In this document: positions 7,521-15,709 of the stretch, piece after piece
Layout of the letters: every line of letters starts with the position of its first letter
Position numbering within the stretch: position 1 is the first letter of the stretch
NCBI GenBank assembly: GCA_036652035.1
Contig: JAVVWR010000048.1
Span: 1-24,086 of the forward strand
Direction of reading: 5' to 3'
DNA: 24,086 nt
Source: JAEZVV01 sp036652035
Lineage (GTDB): Bacteria; Pseudomonadota; Gammaproteobacteria; Burkholderiales; Burkholderiaceae_F
Notes under the pieces: generated by a model
What the model saw: only the letters and a program-made list of their open reading frames with translations
Database searches by the model: none
Told to the model about the DNA's origin: nothing
Position numbers and translations under genes: made by a program

Positions 7521-8198
7521 ATGTCATCGCCGTCTCTGATTCCGCCCTTCATCCGCTTTACCCGCGTCAGCCACGCTTACGACGCTCGCCCCGCCCTGAT
7601 CGATGCCAGCTTTGCTGTCGCACGCGGCGAATTCGCCCTGCTGGCCGGCCCGTCTGGCGCTGGCAAGACCACGGTTCTGCGCCTGCTTGCCGGGCTGCTC
7701 CAGCCCGACACCGGCAGCATCGAAGTCGGCGGCGAGCCGGTCGATCGCCTGCACGACCGGCGCCTGGCCTGGCTGCGTCGTTCGATGGGCGTGATGCTGC
7801 AAGACCCGATGCTGCTGCCCGACCGTTCCGTGCTCGACAACGTGATGCTGCCGGCGCTGGCGGCCGAGCTGTCCGTGGCCGAAGCGCGCGAACGCGCTCT
7901 GGCGGCCTTGTCTCGCTGCGGCATCGAGGTCCGCGCCAACGCGCGCCCGACCGAGCTTTCAGGCGGCGAGCAGCAGCGTGCCGCGCTTGCCCGCGCCGTC
8001 GTCAACCGCCCGGCGCTGATCCTGGCCGACGAACCCACCGCCCACCTCGACACGGTGGCGGCGAGCGAACTGATGAACCTGCTCGCCCAGTTTTCCCTCG
8101 CCGGCGTCACCGTGCTGCTCGCCTCGCACCATGTGACCCTGCCCGCGACGGTCCGCCCCCGCAAGATCTCTATCGCTGGCGGAAGGATTTCGGTATGA
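7521..8198 (+). CDS. ftsE: cell-division ABC transporter ATP-binding protein FtsE
   Basis: ATPase that with FtsX controls peptidoglycan amidase activation and divisome assembly at the septum. 225 residues; Walker A GPSGAGKTT (43-51), Q-loop Q94 in MLQDPMLLPDRSVLDNV, signature LSGGEQQR (146-153), Walker B LILADEPT (166-173) and switch histidine in ASHH (about 203). The 'LLPDR-V-(D/E)NV' sequence after the Q-loop is typical of FtsE. ATG at 7521. A longer plus-strand frame from 7439 is an unrelated shadow that becomes the ftsX frame. The 3' end overlaps ftsX by 4 bp (ATGA). The ppk1-ftsE divergent spacer (7380-7520) must hold both promoters; no consensus boxes stand out. Confidence 0.96.
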   Translation: MSSPSLIPPFIRFTRVSHAYDARPALIDASFAVARGEFALLAGPSGAGKTTVLRLLAGLLQPDTGSIEVGGEPVDRLHDRRLAWLRRSMGVMLQDPMLLPDRSVLDNVMLPALAAELSVAEARERALAALSRCGIEVRANARPTELSGGEQQRAALARAVVNRPALILADEPTAHLDTVAASELMNLLAQFSLAGVTVLLASHHVTLPATVRPRKISIAGGRISV

Positions 8199-9091
8199 GC
8201 TGGTTCGCTCCCCGCCGCTACGCGGCCTCGCGCGCTCTGCGCGGCATGGCGGCCGAGCCGCTGTCCTTTCTTCTCGCGCTGGCGCTGGCGGCAGTGGGTT
8301 TGACCATTCCGCTGCTGCTCGCCACGTTGGCCCACTCGATCTGGCCGATGGTCGAGCGCCTGCCGACACAGACCGAACTCACCGTCTTCACCCTGCCCGG
8401 CACCGGCCCCGCCGAGCTCAACTCGCTCAAGGCCGAGATCGGCCGCCTGCCCGGCGTGAACAAGGTGCGGCACTTGCCGCGTGACGCCGCGCTGGCCGAT
8501 CTGAACCAGCGCGCCGGCATCCACTCCGGACCGACCGCCGCCAACGCCTTGCCCGACCTGGTGGTGGTGAGCCTCGCCCCAAAGCTTGACGCGGGCGCGG
8601 TCGAGCACCTCGCTACCCAGCTCCGTAAGCTCGCCCGGGTCGATCTGGTGGCCTTCGATACGGGCTGGGTGCGCAAGCTCGGCGCCCTGGCTCGCGCCGG
8701 CGGCGCGATTCTGGGTGCCTTGGGCAGCGCGGTGGCGATCCTGATCGTCTTGGTTCTGGCAGGCAGCACTCGACTGGCCGCGGCCGCCAACGCCGACGAG
8801 TTGCGTGTGCTGCGCCTGGTCGGCGCCACCCCCGGTTTCATGGCCCGGCCTTACGCCTGGCGCGGTGCCCTCACCCTGGGTCTGGCGGCCGCCGTGGCGA
8901 TCGGCCTGGTGGTCTTGTGCGTGATGGCGATGGGGCCGTACGTGACCGCCGCAGCCGCACTCTATGGCACCGAATTGCGGCTCGGCCTGCTGCCTCTGCC
9001 CTGGCTGGCGGGCTTGGTGCTGAGTGCCGGGCTGCTGGGCTGGATCAGCGCCGCGCTGGCCGCTCGCCTGAGCTTGCGTCGTCTGACGTAG
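8195..9091 (+). CDS. ftsX: cell-division ABC transporter permease FtsX
   Basis: Membrane partner of FtsE that passes ATPase-driven movement to periplasmic murein hydrolase activators. 298 residues with the FtsX topology: TM1 at about 23-47, a periplasmic domain of about 115 residues (50-165, containing the LPTQTELTVFTLPG and VRHLPRDAALADL segments), then three hydrophobic segments at about 168-192, 217-243 and 267-292. A cytoplasmic loop with ANADELRVLRLVGATPGF lies between TM2 and TM3; the 'LRLVGAT' sequence is a family hallmark. The ATG at 8195 overlaps the ftsE stop (ATGA), with GGAAGG upstream, indicating translational coupling. The next gene starts 31 bp later, probably within the same transcript. 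Confidence 0.95.
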   Translation: MSWFAPRRYAASRALRGMAAEPLSFLLALALAAVGLTIPLLLATLAHSIWPMVERLPTQTELTVFTLPGTGPAELNSLKAEIGRLPGVNKVRHLPRDAALADLNQRAGIHSGPTAANALPDLVVVSLAPKLDAGAVEHLATQLRKLARVDLVAFDTGWVRKLGALARAGGAILGALGSAVAILIVLVLAGSTRLAAAANADELRVLRLVGATPGFMARPYAWRGALTLGLAAAVAIGLVVLCVMAMGPYVTAAAALYGTELRLGLLPLPWLAGLVLSAGLLGWISAALAARLSLRRLT

Positions 9092-9122
9092 ATCCTGCCG
9101 ATTCCCCCCGCGCGGAGCTTCG

Positions 9123-9983
9123 ATGAACGAGTTTTTCACCTTGAAACTGGGCGACGATGGTGTCGCCCACCTGCAGCTCAGTCGTCCCGAGCAACTCAAC
9201 ACCTTCGTGCCGGACTTCTATCCGGCGCTGCGCGATGCGGTTGCCGCGCTCCACGATGGTGGCCGCACCCGCGCGCTGGTGATCAGCTCGACCGGCAAGC
9301 ACTTCTCGGCCGGCATGGCGCTCGAAGTGTTTGCCGCCAGCGGCAACGCCTTGCTCGACACCGGCAGCGCCCGCGCCCGGCTTTCGTTTGCCGACTCGCT
9401 GCGGCGCCTGATGCGCTGCTTCGACGTGCTCGACGAAGCTCGCTTCCCGGTGATCTGCGCCATCCAGGGCGGCTGCATCGGCGGCGCGCTCGATCTGGCA
9501 GCTGCCTGCGACATCCGGGTCTGCTCGGCCGAGGCCTTCTTCACGATCCAGGAGATCCAGATCGGCATGACCGCCGACCTGGGCGTGCTGCAACGCCTGC
9601 CCAAGATCGTCCCGATCGGAGTGGCGCGCGAGATGGCCTACACCGGCGATCGTGTCGGCGCCGAGCGTGCGCTGGCGATCGGCCTGGTCAACGCCGTGCT
9701 GCCCGACCCGGCAGCAGCGATCGAACATGCACTCACCCTGGCTCAGACCATTGCCGCCAAGTCGCCGCTGGCGATCGCCGGCAGCAAGCTCGCGATCAAC
9801 TTCGCGCGCGACCACGGCAGCGCTGAGTCGCTAAACCAGATGGCGCTGTTGCAGAGCTCGATCTTCGATACCCGCGAAATGATGGAAGCGATCCTGGCGT
9901 GGAAGAGCAAGCGACCGGGCGAGTTCGAGCCGCTGCATCCGGTCGCGGCGATCACCCCTCGTCCGAACCCGGGGATTTCATAG
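9123..9983 (+). CDS. crotonase family, probable delta(3,5)-delta(2,4)-dienoyl-CoA isomerase
   Basis: 286-residue enoyl-CoA hydratase/isomerase fold protein. Oxyanion-hole regions are GKHFSAGMAL (58-67) and IQGGCIGGALDL (114-125). Key positions match dienoyl-CoA isomerase (ECH1) rather than crotonase: Asp124, Glu144 and Asp152 have exactly the spacing of rat ECH1 Asp176, Glu196 and Asp204, and TADLGVLQRLPK resembles its AADVGTLQRLPK. Likely role: moving conjugated double bonds during beta-oxidation of unsaturated fatty acids with odd-numbered double bonds. GGAG lies 5 nt before the ATG at 9123. It sits 31 bp after ftsX and before rpoH, with no other fatty-acid genes nearby. Substrate is inferred; a general enoyl-CoA hydratase label is the fallback. 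Confidence 0.85.
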   Translation: MNEFFTLKLGDDGVAHLQLSRPEQLNTFVPDFYPALRDAVAALHDGGRTRALVISSTGKHFSAGMALEVFAASGNALLDTGSARARLSFADSLRRLMRCFDVLDEARFPVICAIQGGCIGGALDLAAACDIRVCSAEAFFTIQEIQIGMTADLGVLQRLPKIVPIGVAREMAYTGDRVGAERALAIGLVNAVLPDPAAAIEHALTLAQTIAAKSPLAIAGSKLAINFARDHGSAESLNQMALLQSSIFDTREMMEAILAWKSKRPGEFEPLHPVAAITPRPNPGIS

Positions 9984-10218
9984 GGATCGTGTACCCCACT
10001 CGTCGGCCCGCCATGTCGCGCTTTCGCTGCTTCCTGGCCGAAGTCCGGCACGGCGGAGCCGAAGTCCAGCCTGAAAATAGCCAAAGGCAAGCGGTCGCCC
10101 ACTCGCCCGCGACCATCAGTAAAACAAGGCCTACATCCCGACAAATCGAACAATCCCGGCCCCAATCCCGAGTATTCCAGTAGGAATTCCACTTTCCGGC
10201 CGGACTGGCATCCGGGCA
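9984..10218 (+). other. rpoH upstream region
   Basis: Non-coding spacer between the crotonase gene and the CIRCE operator of rpoH. It holds a 10-bp direct repeat gccgaagtcc (two copies 23 bp apart, near 10038 and 10061) and the palindrome TCCGGCCGGA (about 10195-10204). No terminator with a T-run follows the crotonase gene, and I find no consensus sigma-70 or sigma-32 promoter. The rpoH promoter must nevertheless lie here or overlap CIRCE. Confidence 0.5.
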
Positions 10219-10245
10219 TTAGCACTCGCCACCGTCGAGTGCTAG
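10219..10245 (+). promoter_or_regulatory. CIRCE operator (HrcA-binding site) of rpoH
   Basis: TTAGCACTC, a 9-bp spacer (10228-10236), then GAGTGCTAG. This matches the CIRCE consensus TTAGCACTC-N9-GAGTGCTAA at 17 of 18 arm positions, with the correct spacer length. HrcA, a repressor whose folding depends on GroEL, binds CIRCE in front of groESL and some other heat-shock operons. Here the element ends 11 bp before the AAGGAG of rpoH and is on the correct side to control it. The hrcA gene is not in the window. Confidence 0.93.
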
Positions 10246-10274
10246 TATTTTTCCTCAAGGAGATGCCAACGCCC

Positions 10275-11192
<918 letters not shown>

Positions 11193-11212
11193 GCGCTCAA
11201 ACCGCTGCCCCC

Positions 11213-11240
11213 AAGCCCCGGCGATGCCGGGGCTTTTTTT
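11213..11240 (+). terminator. Rho-independent terminator of rpoH
   Basis: Perfect 10-bp stem AAGCCCCGGC / GCCGGGGCTT with a GAT loop, running into seven T residues (11234-11240), 20 bp after the rpoH stop. It also separates rpoH from the oppositely oriented SCO gene, which ends at 11250. Confidence 0.93.
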
Positions 11241-11249
11241 CGTCCCGAC

Positions 11250-11697
11250 TCAGAGCAGGCGTTTGAGGTCAGCGACCACCGAATCGATGTCCTGCTTGTA
11301 GCGCAGGAAGAGCCGCACCCGGCCCTCGCGATCGAACACATAGCTGCCAGCGGTGTGGTCGACCGTATACGAGGTGGGCGTGGCGCCCGGCACTTTCTGA
11401 AAGAAGNNNNNNNNNNNNNNNNNNNNNNNNNNNNNNNNNNNNNNNNNNNNNNNNNNNNNNNNNNNNNNNNNNNNNNNNNNNNNNNNNNNNNNNNNNNNNN
11501 NNNNNNTAGCCAAAGAAGACCACCACCAGCTTGCCCTTGTAGTCGGCCAGCGTGCGCGGAGTGCCGGTGTGATCGGCGAGCGAGAAACCTCTGGCGTAAT
11601 TGGCGCCGGTGATGTCGACACTGTTGAACTTGTGAGGCATGCAGGCCGCGAGCAGCGGGAGCAGTACGACCAGGGCGAGAGCGATGAGCTTTTTCAT
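11250..11697 (-). CDS. SCO1/SenC-type copper chaperone lipoprotein, interrupted by an assembly gap
   Basis: Periplasmic, membrane-anchored thioredoxin-fold protein that helps load the CuA centre of cytochrome oxidase. N-terminus from the ATG at 11697 (an in-frame ATG at 11712 is an alternative): signal peptide with lipobox LLAAC, then the family segment SLADHTGTPRTLADYKGKLVVVFFG. The sequence stops there in 100 Ns and resumes at FFQKVPGATPTSYTVDHTAGSYVFD, where the His of VDHT is the SCO metal-ligand histidine. The CxxxC copper motif, normally just after FFGY, lies in the gap. The two halves are out of frame across 100 N; continuity needs a gap divisible by three, and SCO length suggests about 200 bp missing. 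Last gene of the ctaA-ctaB side. Confidence 0.88.
11407..11506. other. 100-N scaffold gap (true gap) in the SCO gene
   Basis: A run of exactly 100 N. Unlike the gaps at 13051 and 14955, the flanks share no duplicated sequence, so real sequence is missing. The last bases before the gap on the coding strand read GGC TA, consistent with the Gly-Tyr that opens the SCO copper motif. Confidence 0.95.
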
Positions 11698-11738
11698 GAT
11701 GCCGGGAATCATCGCAGATCGAGCAGGCGCCGCCCGAA

Positions 11739-12635
11739 TCAGAGGTAGTGGTCGATCAGCAAGGCCGCGAACAAGGCCGCCAGATAGACGATCGAATAGG
11801 CGAAGGTCGCACGCGCCAGCTTGTCGCTGTAAGCGCGCAGCAAGCGCCAGGCGTAGCCCAGAAACACCGCGCCCAAGGCCAGCGCCGCGACCAGATAGAG
11901 CCAGCCCGACATGCGGATCGCAAACGGCAGCGTGCTCGTGGCCACCAGAACGATGGTGTAGAGCAGGATGTGGAGCCGGGTGAACTCCGAGCCATGGGTG
12001 ACGGGCAACATCGGCAGGCCGCTCGCCCGGTAGTCCTCGACGCGGTAGAGCGCGAGCGACCAGAAGTGCGGCGGAGTCCACACAAAAATGATCAGCGCGA
12101 GCAGCCAGGCCTGTGCCGGCGCTTCACCCGTGATCGCCGCCCAGCCCAGCACCGGCGGCATCGCCCCCGAGAGGCCGCCGATCACGATGTTCTGTGGCGT
12201 GTTGGGCTTCAGAAGCACGGTGTAGATCACCGCGTAACCGACGAAAGTGCCAAAGGTCAGCCACATCGTGAGCGGATTGACCTGGGTGTAGAGCACCCAC
12301 ATGCCGGCGCCGCCCACCGCACCCGAAAAAATGATCGCCTGCAGCGGCGTGATGTCGCCGCGCGCCATCGGCCGCATGCGGGTGCGCGCCATCTTGGCGT
12401 CGATCGTGCGCTCGATGATCGAATTGACCGCGAAGGCCGCACCCGTCAACAGCCAGATCCCGAGCGTGGCCATCGCCACTCGCCACAAGGAAGGCAGGCC
12501 CGGCACCGACAGAAACATGCCGATCACCGCGCAGAAGATCACCAGCTGGGTCACGCGCGGCTTGGTCAGCGCCCGGTATTGACGCGCCAGCTGGGACCAG
12601 GAAACCAGTTCTCGAGGCGCTGCGGAATTCTGCAT
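11739..12635 (-). CDS. ctaB: protohaem IX farnesyltransferase (haem O synthase)
   Basis: UbiA-superfamily inner-membrane prenyltransferase that adds a farnesyl group to haem B to give haem O, the precursor of haem A for the aa3 oxidase in this cluster. 298 residues, about eight or nine membrane segments. First Asp-rich motif: N71-SII-E75-RTI-D79-AKMARTRMRP, where Glu replaces the first Asp of the N-x3-D-x3-D pattern, a conservative change. Second motif region: YRVEDYRASGLPMLPVTHG. Start: ATG at 12635, giving MQNSAAPRELVSW; no strong Shine-Dalgarno. It lies 64 bp downstream of ctaA and about 40 bp upstream of the SCO gene, all co-directional, so they probably share a transcript. The cyoE name is also used for this gene. 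Confidence 0.96.
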   Translation of the reverse strand: MQNSAAPRELVSWSQLARQYRALTKPRVTQLVIFCAVIGMFLSVPGLPSLWRVAMATLGIWLLTGAAFAVNSIIERTIDAKMARTRMRPMARGDITPLQAIIFSGAVGGAGMWVLYTQVNPLTMWLTFGTFVGYAVIYTVLLKPNTPQNIVIGGLSGAMPPVLGWAAITGEAPAQAWLLALIIFVWTPPHFWSLALYRVEDYRASGLPMLPVTHGSEFTRLHILLYTIVLVATSTLPFAIRMSGWLYLVAALALGAVFLGYAWRLLRAYSDKLARATFAYSIVYLAALFAALLIDHYL

Positions 12636-12699
12636 CGGGGAGCCATTTCAAAGTGGAACTGCCTGCTGCGAGAAACACCGGGGACTTGCGATTTTGATT

Positions 12700-13982
12700 C
12701 TAGCCTTGGGCGGCGACGGCCTTGCTCGCCATCGACCTTGTCGCCAGCCGCGATGCGGCTCGCGCGCAACGGAAATTAAAGACCACCAGAATCGCCACCA
12801 GGGCCGCCGCGCCAGCGCTGTGGAGCGCCGCCAGCACCAAGGGCCATTCGAGAACAATGTTCGACACGCCCGTGGCGAACTGCAAGACCAACAGAGCCAC
12901 CAGGCCACGCGCCGGACGTGCCAGCCCCGCGATGCTCCAGCCGCGCCACGCCAGAGCGCCGGCCAGAGCGAACACCAGCCACGCAAAGCTGCGATGCACC
13001 CAATGGATTGCGACCAGCGCGCCAAACGGAATCAGCTCGCCGGCGGCATCNNNNNNNNNNNNNNNNNNNNNNNNNNNNNNNNNNNNNNNNNNNNNNNNNN
13101 NNNNNNNNNNNNNNNNNNNNNNNNNNNNNNNNNNNNNNNNNNNNNNNNNNGCACCCAATGGATTGCGACCAGCGCGCCAAACGGAATCAGCTCGCCGGCG
13201 GCATCACGCCCGAGCGATCGCCACAGCGTGAAGCCGCGAGAAAAATCGGCCGCGGGCAGCCACTCCCCCTGGCACAAAGGAAAGTCCGTGCAGGCGAGCA
13301 CCGCGTAATTGCTGCTGACCCAGCCGCCCAAGGCCACCTGGCAAAACACGACGATCAGACTCGCGGCCGCCAGCCAGCGCAGCCGCGTCGCGGCGGCCGC
13401 CACGGCGACCGGCGAGCTCTCTCTCAACGCCAGCCACACCAGCAAAGCCAGCAGCCCCATGCCACCGAGCAGATGCAGGCTCACGATCGCCGGCTGCAGC
13501 TTCATCGTGACCGTGAACGCACCAAAAGCGCCTTGCAGGCACACAGCGAGCAACACGGCGCTGGCGAGCCACGGCGACGGCGTCCGATCGCGCCACCAGC
13601 GCCGCCACGCGATGGCGGCCAGAACCACGATCAAGGCGCCGACGCTCATCGCGAAGTAACGGTGAACCATCTCGATCCAGGCCTTGGTCATGGTGACAGG
13701 GCCGGAAGGCAATGCCGTCTCTGCCGCTCGGATCGGCTCGCCCGCCGACAGGGGATTCGAATGTCCGTAGCAGCCCGGCCAGTCGGGGCAGCCCAGGCCG
13801 GAATCGGTCAAGCGAGTGAAGGCGCCAAACACGATCAGATCGAAAGTGAGAAAGGCCGTGAGCCAGGCCAGGCGCCGGTACTTATCGGACGAGCGCGAAA
13901 AGCCCACCACAGCCAGCGGCACGGCAGCGATCGCCGCCGCCTTCAGCAGCAAGAGCAGGGTGGGAGAAAGGTCGATGCTCAT
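12700..13982 (-). CDS. ctaA: haem A synthase (COX15/CtaA), split by an artefactual gap
   Basis: Inner-membrane enzyme that oxidises the C8 methyl of haem O to the formyl group of haem A. About eight TM segments. Motifs: FGAFTRLTDSGLGCPDWPGCYG, MVHRYFA and LQPAIVSLHLLGG (histidine ligands), WVSSNYAVLACTDFPLCQG, and IHWVHRSFAWLVF. The first half (13982 to about 13154) and second half (about 13048 to 12700) are in different frames across 100 N, but both end in the same DAAGELIPFGALVAIHWV. Removing the 100 N plus one 55-bp duplicate leaves 1128 bp, exactly 375 codons plus stop, an intact full-length protein. The start ATG at 13982 overlaps the stop of the upstream SCO-like gene by 4 bp (ATGA). 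Confidence 0.94.
12996..13050. repeat. 55-bp duplicate, left flank of gap in ctaA
   Basis: These 55 bases are identical to 13151-13205 on the other side of the 100-N gap and run right up to the Ns. They are two copies of one contig-end overlap, not a biological repeat; 55 is a common assembler k-mer length. Confidence 0.93.
13151..13205. repeat. 55-bp duplicate, right flank of gap in ctaA
   Basis: Identical to 12996-13050. Collapsing the pair and deleting the Ns restores the ctaA reading frame. Confidence 0.93.
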
Positions 13983-14581
13983 CCGACGCGCGAGGCCTTG
14001 AGCAGCTTGGCGATGTCTTTCTTCATCCGGTTCGGATCAGCGGCGCGCGGCCAGCGCAGCATCAAATTGCCGAGCGGATCGATCAGCCAGATGTGATCGG
14101 CGAGCTGGGCCTGAGCGCCTTCCGGCAGGGCCAGAAACGACGCCAGTTCGGCAGGCCGGGCGCGCAGAAAAACCGTGCCGTCGTATTCGCGCATCAACAC
14201 GGTGGAGAGCGGCGCGGTGTCAGTCACCAGCCACAGGCGTTCGATGCGGTCGCGGTCCTTGCCGGTGGTGGTCCTAACCTGACGCATCGAGTAGAGCTTG
14301 GCAACGCAGTCGGCGTCGCAATCGCCACCATCGACTTGAACCATCACCCACTTGCCGCGCAGCCGCTCGGCGTCGAAAGCCTTGCCGTCAAGATGGTTCA
14401 GAGACAGCGCCGGCAGCGGCCGCTGCGGCTCAACCAATTCGCCGTAATTGGTGCGCCCCGCCGGCGGCAGCGCGTAGTACATGAAATAGGAAGCGATCGC
14501 TGGCGCGAGACACACCGCGAGCACCAGCCAGAGTTTTCCGTTGCGCCACCGCGGCGGCTTGAGTTCAGTGCTTGCTTGCAT
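13979..14581 (-). CDS. membrane-anchored SCO-like thioredoxin-fold protein of the cox cluster
   Basis: 200 residues. One N-terminal TM segment (about 16-37), then a periplasmic domain. It aligns loosely with SCO/TlpA folds: LPALSLNHLDGKAFDAERL (57-75), LRGKWVMVQVDGGDCDADC (75-92) with C88-x3-C92, and DHIWLIDPLGNLMLRWP (162-178) with H163 just before the 'LIDP-GN' strand, where SCO proteins place their copper-ligand His. All three SCO ligands (Cys, Cys, His) are thus kept although overall similarity is low. Similar proteins between surf1 and ctaA in Betaproteobacteria are often left hypothetical or mislabelled as an oxidase subunit. The ATG at 14581 lies 17 bp inside surf1 and the stop overlaps ctaA by 4 bp, so all three are translationally linked. 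Copper delivery is inferred. Confidence 0.85.
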   Translation of the reverse strand: MQASTELKPPRWRNGKLWLVLAVCLAPAIASYFMYYALPPAGRTNYGELVEPQRPLPALSLNHLDGKAFDAERLRGKWVMVQVDGGDCDADCVAKLYSMRQVRTTTGKDRDRIERLWLVTDTAPLSTVLMREYDGTVFLRARPAELASFLALPEGAQAQLADHIWLIDPLGNLMLRWPRAADPNRMKKDIAKLLKASRVG

Positions 14582-15439
14582 GTTTCCAGGTGCGAAAGCC
14601 GAAGAACACGGTAAGCCCGGCGATCAGGGCCGCGATCGCTGCCCACTGAAAGGCGTAGCCGCGATGCTTGTCAACGCCGGCGGCGGGCGGCGAAGCATTG
14701 CGCCGCAGACCGTCGTTGGCGGGCGAGCTCTGCAACACCAGGAATCGCTCCACCTTGGCGCCGCTGGCCGCTTCAAAAGCATCGTAATCGAGGTTCTGCC
14801 AGATCCCCGGCAAACGACGCTCCGGTGCGCCACCGAGCTCGAGCGCGCGCGGCGCACGATCAACCGCCACGCCGAGGATGGCCACCTCACCCGCGGGCGG
14901 CGGCGCGGGCGGCAATCGGCTGCGATCAGTCGCGTCGCGCGGCGCAAAGCCGCGNNNNNNNNNNNNNNNNNNNNNNNNNNNNNNNNNNNNNNNNNNNNNN
15001 NNNNNNNNNNNNNNNNNNNNNNNNNNNNNNNNNNNNNNNNNNNNNNNNNNNNNNGCGGCGCGGGCGGCAATCGGCTGCGATCAGTCGCGTCGCGCGGCGC
15101 AAAGCCGCGATCGACCAGCACCCAGGGCGCGCCCGGCGCCCGCTGCACAGGCGTGATCACGCGAAAGCCCGCCACACCACCCAGCATGCGGTTGTCGAGG
15201 TAGAGCGTGGCGGCGGGAATGAACTCGCCGCGCAGCTCGACCTGGCGCGGAACCTCGAGCTTGGCGGGCGCCGGCCGATCGCGGTCGATCACCATCGCCG
15301 GCGCAGCGAGCGCCGCCTCCCAACGCGCCTGCAGCGCGAGCTTGTCGTTGGCTCGCTGCACCTGCCACACGGCAGCGGCCAGAGCCAGGACCACACCGAC
15401 GATCCCAAAGGCGAGAGCCAGCCAGAATTTCAGACCCAT
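14565..15439 (-). CDS. surf1: SURF1 family oxidase assembly protein, split by an artefactual gap
   Basis: Inner-membrane protein that helps place haem a/a3 in subunit I. Two TM segments, one at each end: residues about 5-25, and AAIALIAGLTVFFGFRTWK at the C-terminus. Family motifs: PRQVELRGEFIPAATLYLDNR, GFRVITPVQRAPGAPWVLVDRGF, PGIWQNLDYDAF and HRGYAFQWAAIA. The frame changes across 100 N because of a 55-bp duplicate; deleting N plus one copy (155 bp) leaves 720 bp, exactly 239 codons plus stop, with the join reading DRSRLPPAPPPAGEVAIL. Start ATG at 15439. It overlaps the SCO-like gene by 17 bp. Divergent DUF2909 starts 51 bp away. Confidence 0.94.
14900..14954. repeat. 55-bp duplicate, left flank of gap in surf1
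   Basis: Identical to 15055-15109 and directly adjacent to the 100-N gap. It has the same length (55 bp) as the duplicate in ctaA, which points to unmerged contig ends from one assembler setting. The sequence is very GC-rich (gcggcgcgggcggc), which may explain the coverage break. Confidence 0.93.
15055..15109. repeat. 55-bp duplicate, right flank of gap in surf1
   Basis: Identical to 14900-14954. Collapsing the pair restores the surf1 frame. Confidence 0.93.
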
Positions 15440-15490
15440 GGGCCGCTCCGCACCGATGCAATAATCGATTCATCCTTGGAGAGCGCTGGC

Positions 15491-15688
15491 ATGCGAATCG
15501 TGATCGTCGTCGCCCTGGTTGGCATCCTGGCCTCGCTCGCGGCCGCGCTCGTATTCCTGCTGCGCGACGGTGGCCGCGGCCATCGCACCGTGCATGCGCT
15601 CACGCTGCGAATCGGCCTGTCGGTGGCTCTATTTCTGTTCATGCTGTTGGCGGTCTGGATGGGCTGGCTGCAACCGCGCAGCTACTGA
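15491..15688 (+). CDS. DUF2909 twin-transmembrane protein
   Basis: 65-residue inner-membrane protein with two hydrophobic helices (about 3-24 and 41-61) joined by a short charged loop (LRDGGRGHRTVHALTLRIG). This is the DUF2909 'twin transmembrane' family, usually found between ctaE and surf1 in betaproteobacterial oxidase clusters. The ATG at 15491 has GGAG 9 nt upstream. It is the only plus-strand gene inside the cluster: divergent from surf1 (51-bp spacer) and convergent with ctaE, from which it is separated by a palindromic terminator. It therefore has its own promoter. An oxidase-related role is guilt by association only. Confidence 0.85.
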   Translation: MRIVIVVALVGILASLAAALVFLLRDGGRGHRTVHALTLRIGLSVALFLFMLLAVWMGWLQPRSY

Positions 15689-15709
15689 TCGGCAAGGGCC
15701 GAGACCGAA

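Noticed and set aside
7439..8194. Plus-strand frame starting at 7439 as a long N-terminal extension of FtsX
   Set aside because: This part overlaps ftsE in another frame and is Arg/Pro-rich without similarity. FtsX proper starts at 8195 with a coupled ATGA and a ribosome-binding site.
12996..13205. Direct 55-bp repeats in ctaA and surf1 as mobile-element target duplications or real repeats
   Set aside because: Both pairs are exactly 55 bp, abut a 100-N scaffold gap, and their removal restores frames. Assembly overlap explains them fully.
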